A stretch of DNA of 64,000 nt, from the NCBI GenBank assembly GCA_045124055.1, contig JBGVKZ010000049.1:57120-121119 (forward strand), in the 5' to 3' direction. Source of the DNA: CALZKI01 sp045124055 (GTDB lineage: Bacteria; Bacillota; Clostridia; Lachnospirales; Lachnospiraceae). This document shows positions 1 through 9,800 of the stretch, piece after piece; the first letter of the stretch is position 1; every line of letters starts with the position of its first letter. The position numbers were made by a program, and so were the translations under genes. Under the pieces are notes generated by a model that saw only the letters and a program-made list of their open reading frames with translations, was not told where the DNA came from and ran no database searches.

Positions 1-637
1 GGGGAATTTCATCATCTAAACACTTTAATGCCTTTTCTCTGATAAGTTCTGCCACAATTTGTCTCATCGGCTGGTCTGTAACAGTGTCCTCATCATAAAA
101 AGGTTCTCCATAAGGCAAATATTTCATAATGCAGGAAATCAATGCCTCTGTATTGTCATTTTTAAGAGCCGATACTGGAACAATCTCATCAAAATCCAGT
201 TCTTTTCGGTAAGTATCAATGAATAAAAGGATTTCTTCTTTTTTTACTGTATCAATTTTGTTGATAACTAAGATTTTCGGTGTTTTTGTCTTTTTAAGCT
301 GTTCAATAATATGCTTTTCCCCAGCACCTATAAAGGTGGTTGGTTCCACCAGCCACAAAACTACATCTACTTCCGATAACGTTCTCTCAGCAACATTTAC
401 CATATAATCGCCCAGCTTGTTTTTTGCTTTATGAATGCCCGGCGTATCCAAAAATACTATCTGCCCTTCTTGACTGGTATACACTGTTTGAATACGATTT
501 CTCGTGGTCTGAGGTTTATTGGATGTAATGGCAATTTTCTGCCCAATTAAACAATTCATCAAAGTAGATTTTCCTACATTTGGTCTTCCGATAATTGATA
601 CAAATCCTGATTTAAAAGCTTTGTTATTGTTCTCCAT
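1..637 (-). CDS. era: GTPase Era (3' end outside window)
   Basis: Era is an essential GTPase that binds 16S rRNA and assists 30S subunit maturation. The visible part has the P-loop GRPNVGKST near residues 14-22, the switch region with NKPQTTRN, the G3 motif DTPG and the G4 motif NKID, all in the Era arrangement. The C-terminal KH RNA-binding domain is cut off by the window edge. I chose the ATG at 637 because it gives a normal short N-terminus and has a GGA-type ribosome site; an in-frame ATG at 649 would overlap the end of the DUF4349 gene by 11 bases. It is the last visible gene of a leftward operon. Confidence 0.95.
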   Translation of the reverse strand, partial: MENNNKAFKSGFVSIIGRPNVGKSTLMNCLIGQKIAITSNKPQTTRNRIQTVYTSQEGQIVFLDTPGIHKAKNKLGDYMVNVAERTLSEVDVVLWLVEPTTFIGAGEKHIIEQLKKTKTPKILVINKIDTVKKEEILLFIDTYRKELDFDEIVPVSALKNDNTEALISCIMKYLPYGEPFYDEDTVTDQPMRQIVAELIREKALKCLDDEIP

Positions 638-638
638 T

Positions 639-1595
639 TTATTTTCCATTCTGTTGTATATTCTGTTGCATATTCTGTTGCATATTCTGCTGCATAGTTG
701 CTGTCATATTTTGTGGACTCTTTTTCAGTGATGCTTTAACAATCGCTCTAACCACCAGAGCAATCACAAGAATAATGACTCCCCATAAAATGATATATGG
801 CGAATTGATAACTATGAACAAGAAGAAATTCTTAAAACCTTTCCCGATATTTTCCAAACTATTCATAAAACCTTCTGAAATTCTTTCACTCATAGAAGGT
901 TCTTCTGTGGGCGTGTAAGTTTCCACTTCGTCCACATAAAGATTAATCGTTCCATAGTCCACTAAATTATCCATCGTACGAAGCTGGGACTCCATACTTT
1001 CAATCTGATAACGAACTTCTGAAAGTCTGCTTTGTAATGCAATAATATCTTCAATGCTTGTTGCCGTTTCCAAAAGTGCAAGTAAACTGGTTTCCTCTGC
1101 TACTAAAGCCGCTTTATGACTCTCCAAATCCACATAGCTTAAGGTCACATCTTCCTGAGAAATCGTCCTGTCCGTAATATTGGAAATATCCGAAACCTCG
1201 CTTACAAACTGGTCCATTTTATCGACAGGTACTCGTATGATAAAATCACCATATTTTAAATCATCATATGTAGTATGTATGGAAGCTGATTCCATATAGC
1301 CTCCAAGACTTGCAACTTTTGATTCTATGGTGGCAACCAGGTTGTCAAATTCGTAAGTTTCTACACTTAAACCCACGGTTTTAATAAGCTTCCGATTGTC
1401 CGTCACCAAAGTACTATCTGAACTATAACTGTCATCTATGACAGCTTCCGTCGTACTCTCATAGTACAAATCGCTACCATCATTTACATAAGCTCCAGAA
1501 GACTCTGCCTTTGCCCCGTCATAACTTCCACAGGCGGTAAAACAAAAGAACACCATAGTCAAAATGGCTCCCAATAATGTTTTTCTTTTTTTCAT
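639..1595 (-). CDS. DUF4349-type lipoprotein
   Basis: The 318-residue product is probably anchored on the outer face of the cell membrane. It starts with a lipoprotein signal peptide ending in FTAC (Cys22). The middle carries the DUF4349 pattern: a beta-rich part (ETYEFDNLVATIESKV, YGDFIIRVPVDKMDQF) and then a coiled coil near residues 155-210. A transmembrane helix follows near 255-285. The C-terminus has four tandem MQQN/IQQN tetrapeptides encoded by a 12-base repeat. A GGGAGG ribosome site precedes the ATG. It lies 18 bases after the M16C peptidase gene and 1 base before era. The biochemical function of the family is not known to me. Confidence 0.85.
   Translation of the reverse strand: MKKRKTLLGAILTMVFFCFTACGSYDGAKAESSGAYVNDGSDLYYESTTEAVIDDSYSSDSTLVTDNRKLIKTVGLSVETYEFDNLVATIESKVASLGGYMESASIHTTYDDLKYGDFIIRVPVDKMDQFVSEVSDISNITDRTISQEDVTLSYVDLESHKAALVAEETSLLALLETATSIEDIIALQSRLSEVRYQIESMESQLRTMDNLVDYGTINLYVDEVETYTPTEEPSMSERISEGFMNSLENIGKGFKNFFLFIVINSPYIILWGVIILVIALVVRAIVKASLKKSPQNMTATMQQNMQQNMQQNIQQNGK
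648..695 (-). repeat. 12-base tandem repeat (4 copies) in the DUF4349 gene
   Basis: Four consecutive 12-base units encode (M/I)QQN at the C-terminus of the lipoprotein. The last unit runs into the era leader, so copy-number slippage here would change only the lipoprotein tail. Confidence 0.8.
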
Positions 1596-1613
1596 AACTT
1601 TCCCTCCCTCTCT

Positions 1614-4538
1614 TTAGTGAAATAAGGAATCTATGTGAGAAAATAACTCCTTACTTTCCTTAATTTTGCTACCTGTACCTACTACACAGATACAATTATC
1701 TTCCATAATAGCATCTACATAGTCCGCCAGTTTTCTAATATCTTCTTCCGTTACGTTTAATACTTCATCTCTATCTTTTTGAAGCATATCCTCTGTCACT
1801 TTTGACAAATATGCATTCAAACTATAAGCTCCATAAGCAGATGGTGTAAGAGGCGAATCCAAGTCACTAACGGTGCCAATAATGTACTGTGTTATGGTTC
1901 TTTCGTCAGCCTCATAGTTTCTTAAATATTCACTGATATTTTCATAGATTTCCACAGTTTTTTTCAAATTAGGGTCTCTATAAGAGACAAAGAAACTGTC
2001 TCCGTTTCTCATAAAACTACACATACAACCGTAAGCTCCACCCTTTACACGCACATTGTTCCACAAATAATCATAGCCCATCATCACACGTAATACTTTT
2101 AAAGCTCCGGTATAAACAAGTCCCTTCTTTGCAAAATTACCGGCACGACATACAAACTGTACCTGACCGGAAGTTTTGAAGGCTTCATTTAACACCTCAC
2201 AATTTGGGGAAATTAGTGTTCCCTTGCCCTCTTTCTTACTTGGAAGTACGTCATAGAGCATCTGACAAATATTCTCTACTTCCTGATATCCTTCCATCGT
2301 ACCTGTGTAATCCACAAGCAAACGTTCTTTGACAAAAATCTGGCGACAAAGTTCTTCCATCGTCCAAATGACATCGTCAATTCTCTCATCAAACTTCTCA
2401 ATCAATTCTTCTAGGAAACGATACTGTTCTAATCCTTTCAACTGTTCGCTGATTTTATTAGCAACACTGACATAGGATAAGGCTCTTCCTGCCGCAAGTG
2501 AATGCCCCGCAGAAACAAAAGAACTCTGGGTTTTTGCTTTCATTTCAAGAAGCAGCTCTTTTAATCGTTTCTTATCTCTAAAATTAGTTCGTAAAATCAT
2601 TTCCTCCATAATTTCATAAGCAGGCTGTAATTTTCCAAACAACACTTTGGATTTTACGTCTAAAGTCAGCTTGTAATCTTCTTTTCTTTCGTAATTTGGG
2701 AAAAAGTTCGTTAAAACACCTATACCACCTGTACGGATATGGATTTCATTATATAACTCTCCATAAGTATAATTTTTTGTATCCATAAGACCTATCAGAT
2801 TTTTCATAAGTCCCACGTATACTAACTTATCTTCCGCCACATCTGAAATATCAAACATAAAACGCATATAGGCGATTCCATTGGTTTCAATATCGTGCAT
2901 TAAAATATCTGCACCCTTGGTTTTCTTCAATTCATTTTTTAGTTTTAATGTTTCTTTACCAATGTCTTCTCGTTTTAAGAGTGGAATTGTTTCCAAAACT
3001 TCTTTTGGTTCTTCTTTTTCCTGATATTCCTTTAAAGCCTTTGTCTCAAAAACAATGTTTTCCAAGGCTTCTTTTGACAGAGAATTTTTATATTCTTCTA
3101 ATTTTTTCGCCAAGGCTTCTTCTTTTTCTTCATTCATGTTTAATTTAGGAGAAACAATTATCATAGAAGCATTGGTATTCTCTAAAATAGATTCTTTTAA
3201 CAGCTTTTCAAAATAGCCGTTATCGATTTCTTCTCGCAATTTCTTATAAATATCATTGGCTTCTATAAAATCAAATACCTTTTTGTCATCATAAAGCCAA
3301 CTATCCAACATATCAAGACCATAGGCAAGGCCCTTTGGATAAGAGCCAAAATCTGCTTCACGATACTGGAATTCAAACACATTTAATCCTGCAAGAAGTG
3401 CCTTTTTGTCGATTCCATTTTCCACCAAGTCTTTTACCACATCTCGAATGGTATTTAAAAAGACTTCCTTCTTATCTTCCGAAGTATTTTTCGCAATAAT
3501 TGCAAAATAAGGCTGGGAAATACCCATTTCTAAAGTGGAATACACATCGTCTCCTATGCCTTTTTCAATCAACGCTTTTTTAATTGGAGCTCCCTGAGAG
3601 GAACAAATCGCATAATCTAAAATTGGGAATGCCATATAATGCTCTTTGTTTCCCCTTTCTGCCACATTTACTGCAAAGGACAAATAGGCAGCATCTTTCA
3701 TTTCTTCTTCGGACATCACCGAATACTCCGAAGTAACCTCCTGCATTTTATCAAAAACTGGAGCCTTTGGAATCACTGAATCTACTTCTATCTGTTCAAA
3801 AGAAGATAAATACTCCTTATCAATAAAATCCAATTTTTCTGCCATATCCATATCCCCATATAAGTAAATATAGCTATTACATGGGTGATAATATTTCCTG
3901 TGAAAATCCAAAAACTCTTCATAGGAAAGACTTGGGATGACGTCTGGGTCTCCGCCAGATTCTATTCCGTAAGTATGATTTGGAAACAAGGAATCCATAA
4001 TCTTTCTTTCAACTACATCATCCGGAGAAGAATATACCCCTTTCATTTCGTTGTAAACAACGCCGTTGATTTTTAAGTCATCTTCTACATTTTCCATCTC
4101 ATAGTGCCAGCCTTCTTGACGGAAAATCTTATCCTCTTTGTAGATATTTGGATAAAAAACTGCATCTAAGTACACATGCATTAAATTCTGAAAATCTTTA
4201 TCATTGCAACTTGCCACCGGATAAATTGTTTTATCCGGATAAGTCATTGCATTTAAAAAGGTATTCAAAGAACCCTTTGCCAGTTCAATAAAGGGGTCCT
4301 TTAGTGGAAACTTTTTAGAACCACACAAAACGGAATGCTCTAAAATATGTGCCACACCTGTACTATCTTTGGGTGGCGTTCTAAATCCTATATAAAATAC
4401 TTTATTTTTGTCTTCATTGGAAAGCAGAGCAATTTTTGCTCCTGACTTTTTATGTCTTAATACATAAGAGAGGGAATGAATGTCCTCAATTTCTCGTTTT
4501 TCAATTAACTCATATGCCTCAAGTTGTTCTACTGTCAT
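1614..4538 (-). CDS. M16C zinc metallopeptidase (PreP/Cym1-like)
   Basis: A 974-residue peptidase of the insulinase superfamily, subfamily M16C, which degrades short peptides inside a closed chamber. The inverted zinc motif HILEH is at residues 64-68 (H64, E67, H68), followed by the family sequence SVLCGSKKFPLKDPF. The length fits four M16 domains in one chain, as in presequence peptidases. There is no signal peptide, so it is probably cytosolic. The C-terminal half has the expected RVKGGAYG and SYRDPN motifs of the substrate-holding domain. It sits in the leftward operon between a small conserved protein and the DUF4349 lipoprotein; no functional link among these genes is known to me. Confidence 0.93.
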   Translation of the reverse strand: MTVEQLEAYELIEKREIEDIHSLSYVLRHKKSGAKIALLSNEDKNKVFYIGFRTPPKDSTGVAHILEHSVLCGSKKFPLKDPFIELAKGSLNTFLNAMTYPDKTIYPVASCNDKDFQNLMHVYLDAVFYPNIYKEDKIFRQEGWHYEMENVEDDLKINGVVYNEMKGVYSSPDDVVERKIMDSLFPNHTYGIESGGDPDVIPSLSYEEFLDFHRKYYHPCNSYIYLYGDMDMAEKLDFIDKEYLSSFEQIEVDSVIPKAPVFDKMQEVTSEYSVMSEEEMKDAAYLSFAVNVAERGNKEHYMAFPILDYAICSSQGAPIKKALIEKGIGDDVYSTLEMGISQPYFAIIAKNTSEDKKEVFLNTIRDVVKDLVENGIDKKALLAGLNVFEFQYREADFGSYPKGLAYGLDMLDSWLYDDKKVFDFIEANDIYKKLREEIDNGYFEKLLKESILENTNASMIIVSPKLNMNEEKEEALAKKLEEYKNSLSKEALENIVFETKALKEYQEKEEPKEVLETIPLLKREDIGKETLKLKNELKKTKGADILMHDIETNGIAYMRFMFDISDVAEDKLVYVGLMKNLIGLMDTKNYTYGELYNEIHIRTGGIGVLTNFFPNYERKEDYKLTLDVKSKVLFGKLQPAYEIMEEMILRTNFRDKKRLKELLLEMKAKTQSSFVSAGHSLAAGRALSYVSVANKISEQLKGLEQYRFLEELIEKFDERIDDVIWTMEELCRQIFVKERLLVDYTGTMEGYQEVENICQMLYDVLPSKKEGKGTLISPNCEVLNEAFKTSGQVQFVCRAGNFAKKGLVYTGALKVLRVMMGYDYLWNNVRVKGGAYGCMCSFMRNGDSFFVSYRDPNLKKTVEIYENISEYLRNYEADERTITQYIIGTVSDLDSPLTPSAYGAYSLNAYLSKVTEDMLQKDRDEVLNVTEEDIRKLADYVDAIMEDNCICVVGTGSKIKESKELFSHIDSLFH

Positions 4539-4568
4539 ACTTCTACCCTTCTATTTTCATCAATTTTC

Positions 4569-4985
4569 CTATAATACAAAGCTAAATAAGGCCATTTTCG
4601 GGAAACAAATTTCCTGAATAACTACACCACCGACTTTTTTTCTCTCTACACCAATTTCCATAAATTTGTGAATTGGTAAAATCTTAGTGGTATAGGCCTT
4701 TTTCCTTTTGCCAAAGAGCCCTTTTTTCTCCTCAAGTATATTGAATTTCACCTTGACTTTTAATTGCATATAGGTTCTGGCTGCAAACTCCTCTTTCGTC
4801 ATATAATAAAAATGACTTTCCAAAGTAGTATCTGCATCTAAATCCTGCAAAAAATATCTTTCGATTACCGCTTTAATTTTGAAATTCACATCTGGGTGTT
4901 CAATCACTTCTCTGTAAGAAAGCTTTGCCCCTAAATAGATGTTCGAGTAATCTGTCATCGTATATTTATAATCTTTATTCTCCAT
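4569..4985 (-). CDS. small conserved protein of unknown function (DUF6145-like)
   Basis: A 138-residue soluble protein with no signal peptide or membrane segment. It is rich in aromatic and charged residues and has a basic stretch (KKGLFGKRKKAY) near 90. I recall similar proteins in Lachnospiraceae under the label DUF6145 but could not check. An AAGGT ribosome site sits just before the ATG. The gene starts only 6 bases after the stop codon of the sigma-like gene, so the two are almost certainly co-transcribed and may be translationally coupled. Confidence 0.7.
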   Translation of the reverse strand: MENKDYKYTMTDYSNIYLGAKLSYREVIEHPDVNFKIKAVIERYFLQDLDADTTLESHFYYMTKEEFAARTYMQLKVKVKFNILEEKKGLFGKRKKAYTTKILPIHKFMEIGVERKKVGGVVIQEICFPKMALFSFVL

Positions 4986-4991
4986 AGTACC

Positions 4992-5732
4992 TTACTTTTC
5001 CGTTTCTAAATACTCTATCTGTCCTGCACTAAATCGAATGGCTTCTAAAATATCGTCTATATCCATTCCGGTTTCTTCTGCCAGTTCTTCTTTTGTCACT
5101 TTTCTGCCAAGGGCTTCCGCCAACTCTTTGGCTTTTTCCATAACATTATTGACTCTCTCTACGATTTTTTGGTCCACTTCATCTTCTGCCACGTTAGAAG
5201 CAATGTAATCTTCCATAGCGTCCATAATCATCTTTCCAAGAGCTCCCTGTGCCTCGGCGGCATTTTCAAAACAACCAAGCATTGTCACGCCTAAAGTTAA
5301 AGATACGTTTCCTTCACCAATTAAATCTTCCAACAAAACTCCCTGACCTGCATATAACTTTGCAAAATCGATAACATCTGGCAAAAATGCCTGTATCAGC
5401 TTTGCCTGTGCGTTGACATCGCCTGCCATAGCGGATAAAGTAATGGCTTCTTTTTCTCCTGCTGACACTTGTGGAATTTCCTTTAGTTCTTCTAAATAAA
5501 ATTGCAGATAATTGGTATCTTCACTGGTTAAAAAGGCATCCGCATCCACATCTTTATCAATGCCAATATTGGCTTTTTCCAAATATTCATACACCAGTTT
5601 CATCTGTTCTTCGTCCATCTCTAAGTCCAAAAACTGCTCATCGATTTCCGCTTTTGAAATTTTATTTCCTGATAACTTTGCCAATTCTTTTACTTTCTGT
5701 AAGGCTTTGGCAAACTGTATTTCCTTCTCCAT
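4992..5732 (-). CDS. sigma-70-like protein lacking regions 2.3-2.4 and 4
   Basis: A 246-residue protein whose parts line up with a primary sigma factor. Residues about 5-60 resemble region 1.1 (ISKAEIDEQFLDLEMDEEQMKLVYEYLE). Residues 75-150 resemble regions 1.2 to 2.1/2.2 (LQFYLEELKEIPQVSAGEK, then LPDVIDFAKLYAGQGVLLEDLIGEGN). Residues 185-240 resemble region 3 (GRKVTKEELAEETGMDIDDI). The aromatic -10 recognition and melting segment (2.3-2.4) is replaced by an unrelated acidic, alanine-rich stretch, and the -35-binding region 4 is absent. It therefore should not recognise promoters alone; it might bind RNA polymerase or compete with sigma factors. That role is inference. An AGGAG ribosome site supports the ATG. 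Confidence 0.7.
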   Translation of the reverse strand: MEKEIQFAKALQKVKELAKLSGNKISKAEIDEQFLDLEMDEEQMKLVYEYLEKANIGIDKDVDADAFLTSEDTNYLQFYLEELKEIPQVSAGEKEAITLSAMAGDVNAQAKLIQAFLPDVIDFAKLYAGQGVLLEDLIGEGNVSLTLGVTMLGCFENAAEAQGALGKMIMDAMEDYIASNVAEDEVDQKIVERVNNVMEKAKELAEALGRKVTKEELAEETGMDIDDILEAIRFSAGQIEYLETEK

Positions 5733-5750
5733 ATAAAAACTCCTCTAATC

Positions 5751-6644
5751 TTATTTTACGTGAGTGTGGGTAAACAAATGGTCTTGACAATATTCATAAT
5801 TGCCTTCACATTTCGAGCAATATCGGAATTCCAAATTTTCTCCATCCGCCTCCGTACGACCACAAATGGCACATTTATGTCTTGTATTCGCATTGGCTCT
5901 GTTGACCTTTGCCCGATATACCACTCTTTGTTTCATCTGTTTTCTTGTAATCCGCACTTTTTTCCTGCTGGTAAAGAAGAAAATAATAAAGTTCAGTAAC
6001 GACATCACAATCATAACCACAGTTGGATAGGCTCCTGCAAGGATATTAACAACCAATTCATACCCTAAAAATACACCATAAGCAATTCCAATCCATTTCA
6101 TTTTAATTGGAATCACAAACATCAGTAGTACCTGCATATCCGGGAAGGTACAGGCAAACGCCAGTAAAATCGACATATTGACATAATAAGTCGTAAATTG
6201 GAGTGATGCTAACGTACTGTATCCGGCACATAAATATTGTAATGCAGCTTTTATATCCGTCGTTCCCTGTAACATCGGATAATGCTGCAATACGCTAATT
6301 GCCACATACAAAAAACTCCCTACAATAATGCAGATAAATCCTGTAAACATATATACATTATATCGATAAGTACCCCAGGTACGCTCTAAACTTGTCCCTA
6401 GAGAATAATAAAAATATAAGGTAATAATAATCCAGAAACTGATTTTTCCCGGTGGCACTAATATCCAAGTAACCAGTCTCCAAATCTGCCCCTGCATAAT
6501 GATTTTGTAAGGGTCTAACGTTAAATACATCATAAAATCTGAATTGATAAGTGTCATCAAATAGCCAAAGGCATAACAGATTATCAAATACAAAGATAAA
6601 TTTTTAATGGCAAATCTGCCAAATTTCTTTTCCAACTTACTCAT
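5751..6644 (-). CDS. rhomboid-like membrane protein without catalytic residues, with C-terminal zinc ribbon
   Basis: An integral membrane protein of 297 residues from the ATG at 6644; the longest reading frame starts at a TTG at 6701 with no ribosome site. About six hydrophobic segments follow the rhomboid plan, with the conserved WRLVTWILVPPG and ERTWGTYRYNVY loop. The GxSG serine motif is replaced (YVNMSILLAF occupies the place) and the TM6 histidine is missing, so proteolysis is unlikely. The C-terminus carries CxxC, CxxC and CxxH pairs (CAIC, CSKC, CQDH), a likely zinc-binding cytosolic tail. It is the first gene of the leftward operon that continues through the sigma-like gene to era. 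Confidence 0.8.
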   Translation of the reverse strand: MSKLEKKFGRFAIKNLSLYLIICYAFGYLMTLINSDFMMYLTLDPYKIIMQGQIWRLVTWILVPPGKISFWIIITLYFYYSLGTSLERTWGTYRYNVYMFTGFICIIVGSFLYVAISVLQHYPMLQGTTDIKAALQYLCAGYSTLASLQFTTYYVNMSILLAFACTFPDMQVLLMFVIPIKMKWIGIAYGVFLGYELVVNILAGAYPTVVMIVMSLLNFIIFFFTSRKKVRITRKQMKQRVVYRAKVNRANANTRHKCAICGRTEADGENLEFRYCSKCEGNYEYCQDHLFTHTHVK

Positions 6645-6788
6645 AACTACTTCTATTCTTTCCTCGCCTTTTTCATAAATAATCTCTATTTTATCATTCA
6701 AAACTTTTCTTGTAAACTTTCCAACGTTTAATACGCGATTTTTTCATATATTTTATACTTTTTTAATATCTCATAATAAATAGGAAGA

Positions 6789-6817
6789 TTGCAATTTATT
6801 CTCATCGAGTGTATAAT
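6789..6817 (+). promoter_or_regulatory. sigma-A promoter of the 2-hydroxyacyl-CoA dehydratase gene
   Basis: TTGCAA (6789-6794), a 17-base spacer and TATAAT (6812-6817) form a near-consensus promoter. Its position shows that the ATG at 6809, the longest possible start, cannot be used. Confidence 0.85.
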
Positions 6818-6826
6818 TACTCAGAA

Positions 6827-6843
6827 TGCGACAAAATTCGACA
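6827..6843 (-). promoter_or_regulatory. two tandem Spo0A-box-like sites
   Basis: Read on the minus strand, TGTCGAA (6837-6843) is an exact 0A box and TGTCGCA (6827-6833) matches 6 of 7. They are 10 bases apart, one helical turn, and lie at about +3 to +19 of the predicted transcript. Binding there would be expected to repress. The link to Spo0A is inferred from the motif only. Confidence 0.5.
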
Positions 6844-6892
6844 GATAGTTTATAAACAATATATTTTAAAAAAAGAGAAAAAGGCAATATTT

Positions 6893-9800
6893 ATGAAATC
6901 AAACATTTACAAATTGGGGATTGATATTGGTTCAACTACCGTAAAAATCGCAATCCTTGACAATGAAAAAAATTTACTTTTTTCAGATTATGAAAGACAC
7001 TTTGCAAACATTCAGGACACCTTAACTTCGTTGTTGGTGAAAGCCAAAGAAACCCTTGGCAGTATGGATGTCAATCCGGTCATTACAGGTTCCGGCGGTC
7101 TAACCTTAGCGAACCATTTACAAATCCCATTTATTCAAGAAGTAATTGCTGTGGCTACTTCTCTAGAACATTATGCCCCAAAAACCGACGTTGCAATCGA
7201 ACTTGGCGGGGAAGATGCAAAAATCATCTATTTTGAAAATGGAAATGTAGAACAACGTATGAATGGTATCTGTGCCGGTGGTACAGGTTCCTTTATTGAC
7301 CAGATGGCCTCTTTATTACAGACAGACGCTTCCGGTTTAAATGAATATGCAAAATCTTATCAGTCTTTATACACCATTGCCGCCAGATGCGGTGTATTTG
7401 CAAAATCGGATATTCAGCCTCTAATTAATGAAGGTGCTACAAAGGAAGACCTTTCCGCTTCCATTTTTCAGGCAGTAGTCAATCAGACAATTAGTGGTCT
7501 TGCCTGCGGGAAGCCAATTCGTGGTCACGTAGCCTTTTTGGGTGGTCCACTGCACTTCTTAACAGAATTAAAGACTGCCTTTATTAGAACTTTAAAATTG
7601 GACGACGAACACATTATGGAATTAAATCATTCCCACTTGTTTGCCGCCATAGGTTCTGCCTTAAATTCCAAAGAAGAAACTTGTCAGTCCATAGATTCTA
7701 TTATCGAAAGATTATCCGGTGGTATCCAAATGGACTTTGAAGTCGAACGTATGGAACCACTGTTTGAAAACGAAAAAAGCTATGAAGAATTTACAAACAG
7801 ACACTTATCTCACAAAGTGAAAACACAGGATTTAAGTACATATGAGGGGGATGCTTTCTTAGGAATTGACGCCGGAAGTACCACCACAAAAGTTGCTTTG
7901 GTTGCACAAGATGGTTCTCTCCTTTACTCTTTTTACAGCAGTAATGATGGAAGCCCTTTAAAAACAGCCATCAGAGCTATGAAAGAGATTTATGACAAGC
8001 TTCCTGAAAATGTTACTATCAGACGTTCCTGCTCCACCGGTTATGGTGAAGCCTTATTAAAATCAGCCTTTTTACTTGATGAAGGAGAGGTTGAGACGGT
8101 AGCACATTATCACGCTGCTGCGTTCTTTAATCCAGAGGTTGACTGTATTTTAGATATCGGTGGCCAGGATATGAAATGTATTAAAATCAAAGACCAAACC
8201 GTTGACAGCGTACAGTTGAATGAAGCATGTTCCTCAGGTTGCGGCTCTTTCATTGAAACCTTTGCAAAATCCTTAAACTATGAAGTAAAAGATTTTGCAA
8301 AAGAGGCTTTGTTTGCAGCACACCCGATTGATTTAGGTACTCGTTGCACAGTATTTATGAATTCCAAAGTAAAACAGGCTCAAAAGGAAGGGGCTTCGGT
8401 TGCCGATATTTCCGCCGGTCTTGCCTACTCTGTTATCAAAAATGCCCTGTTTAAAGTTATCAAAGTTTCTGATGCATCGTCCCTTGGAAAAAATATTGTC
8501 GTACAAGGTGGAACTTTCTACAATGACGCTGTTTTAAGAAGCTTTGAAAAAATTGCCAACTGTCAGGTAATTCGTCCGGATATTGCCGGCATTATGGGTG
8601 CTTTTGGTGCTGCTTTAATTGCCAGAAAGAATTACAAAGAAGGTATGGATACTTCTATGCTTTCTTTTGAAAAAATCTGCAATTTAGAGTTCACTACAAC
8701 AATGGCAAAATGTAAAGGTTGTACCAATAGCTGCCGTCTGACTATCAACCGCTTTTCTGGAGGACGACAGTTCGTATCCGGCAATCGTTGTGAACGTGGA
8801 CTTGGCCTTGAAAAAAATAAGGACAATATACCAAATTTATTTGATTATAAATTGCATAGATTTTTTGATTATGAAAGTTTAACCGCAGACAAAGCAAAGA
8901 GGGGCTCTGTGGGACTTCCACGTGTCTTAAATATGTATGAAAACTATCCTTTCTGGCATACCTTTTTCACCCAGCTGGGATATCGTGTAATTTTGAGTCC
9001 TCTTTCCAATCGTAAAATTTATGAACTGGGCATTGAATCCATTCCAAGTGAATCCGAGTGTTATCCAGCCAAATTAGCACACGGCCACGTAGAATGGCTG
9101 ATAAAACAAAATGTGGACTTTATCTTTTATCCATCAATTTTCTATGAAAGAAATGAGTTTGAAGATAGTAATAACCACTACAACTGCCCGATTGTAACTT
9201 CTTATTCCGAAAATATTAAAAATAATGTAGAAGCTATTGGCCATGGTACTGTGAAATTTATGAATCCATTTATGTCTTTCCGAGACGAACAGACCATTAG
9301 TCAGTCATTAATCCAAGCTTTTTCGGATATTCCGGCAAAAGAGATTAAAGCGGCTGTTACCAAAGCCTATGAAGAATTACATAATGCTCACCTGGATATG
9401 CAAAAGAAGGGTGAAGAAGTTATTGAACAGTTAAATAAAGAGGGAAAACGCGGTATTGTTCTTGCGGGAAGACCATACCACATTGACCCAGAAATCAACC
9501 ACGGTATTCCGGAAATGATTACATCTTATGGAGTTGCTGTATTAACGGAAGATTCCGTTTCTCACTTATTAAGCCCAGACAGACCATTAATCGTTTCTGA
9601 CCAGTGGATGTATCATTCCAGACTCTATGCTGCTGCTTCTTACGTACGTACCGTAGAAAATCTGGATTTGATTCAATTAAACTCTTTCGGTTGTGGATTA
9701 GATGCTGTAACCACAGACCAGGTAAATGACATTTTATCAGGTTCCGGCAAAATTTATACTTGCTTAAAAATTGATGAGGTAAATAATTTAGGAGCTGCCA

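Noticed and set aside
6809..6892. N-terminal extension of the dehydratase activator from the first ATG
   Set aside because: The ATG at 6809 lies before the -10 box (6812-6817), so it cannot be in the transcript; the AAGG-preceded ATG at 6893 fits.
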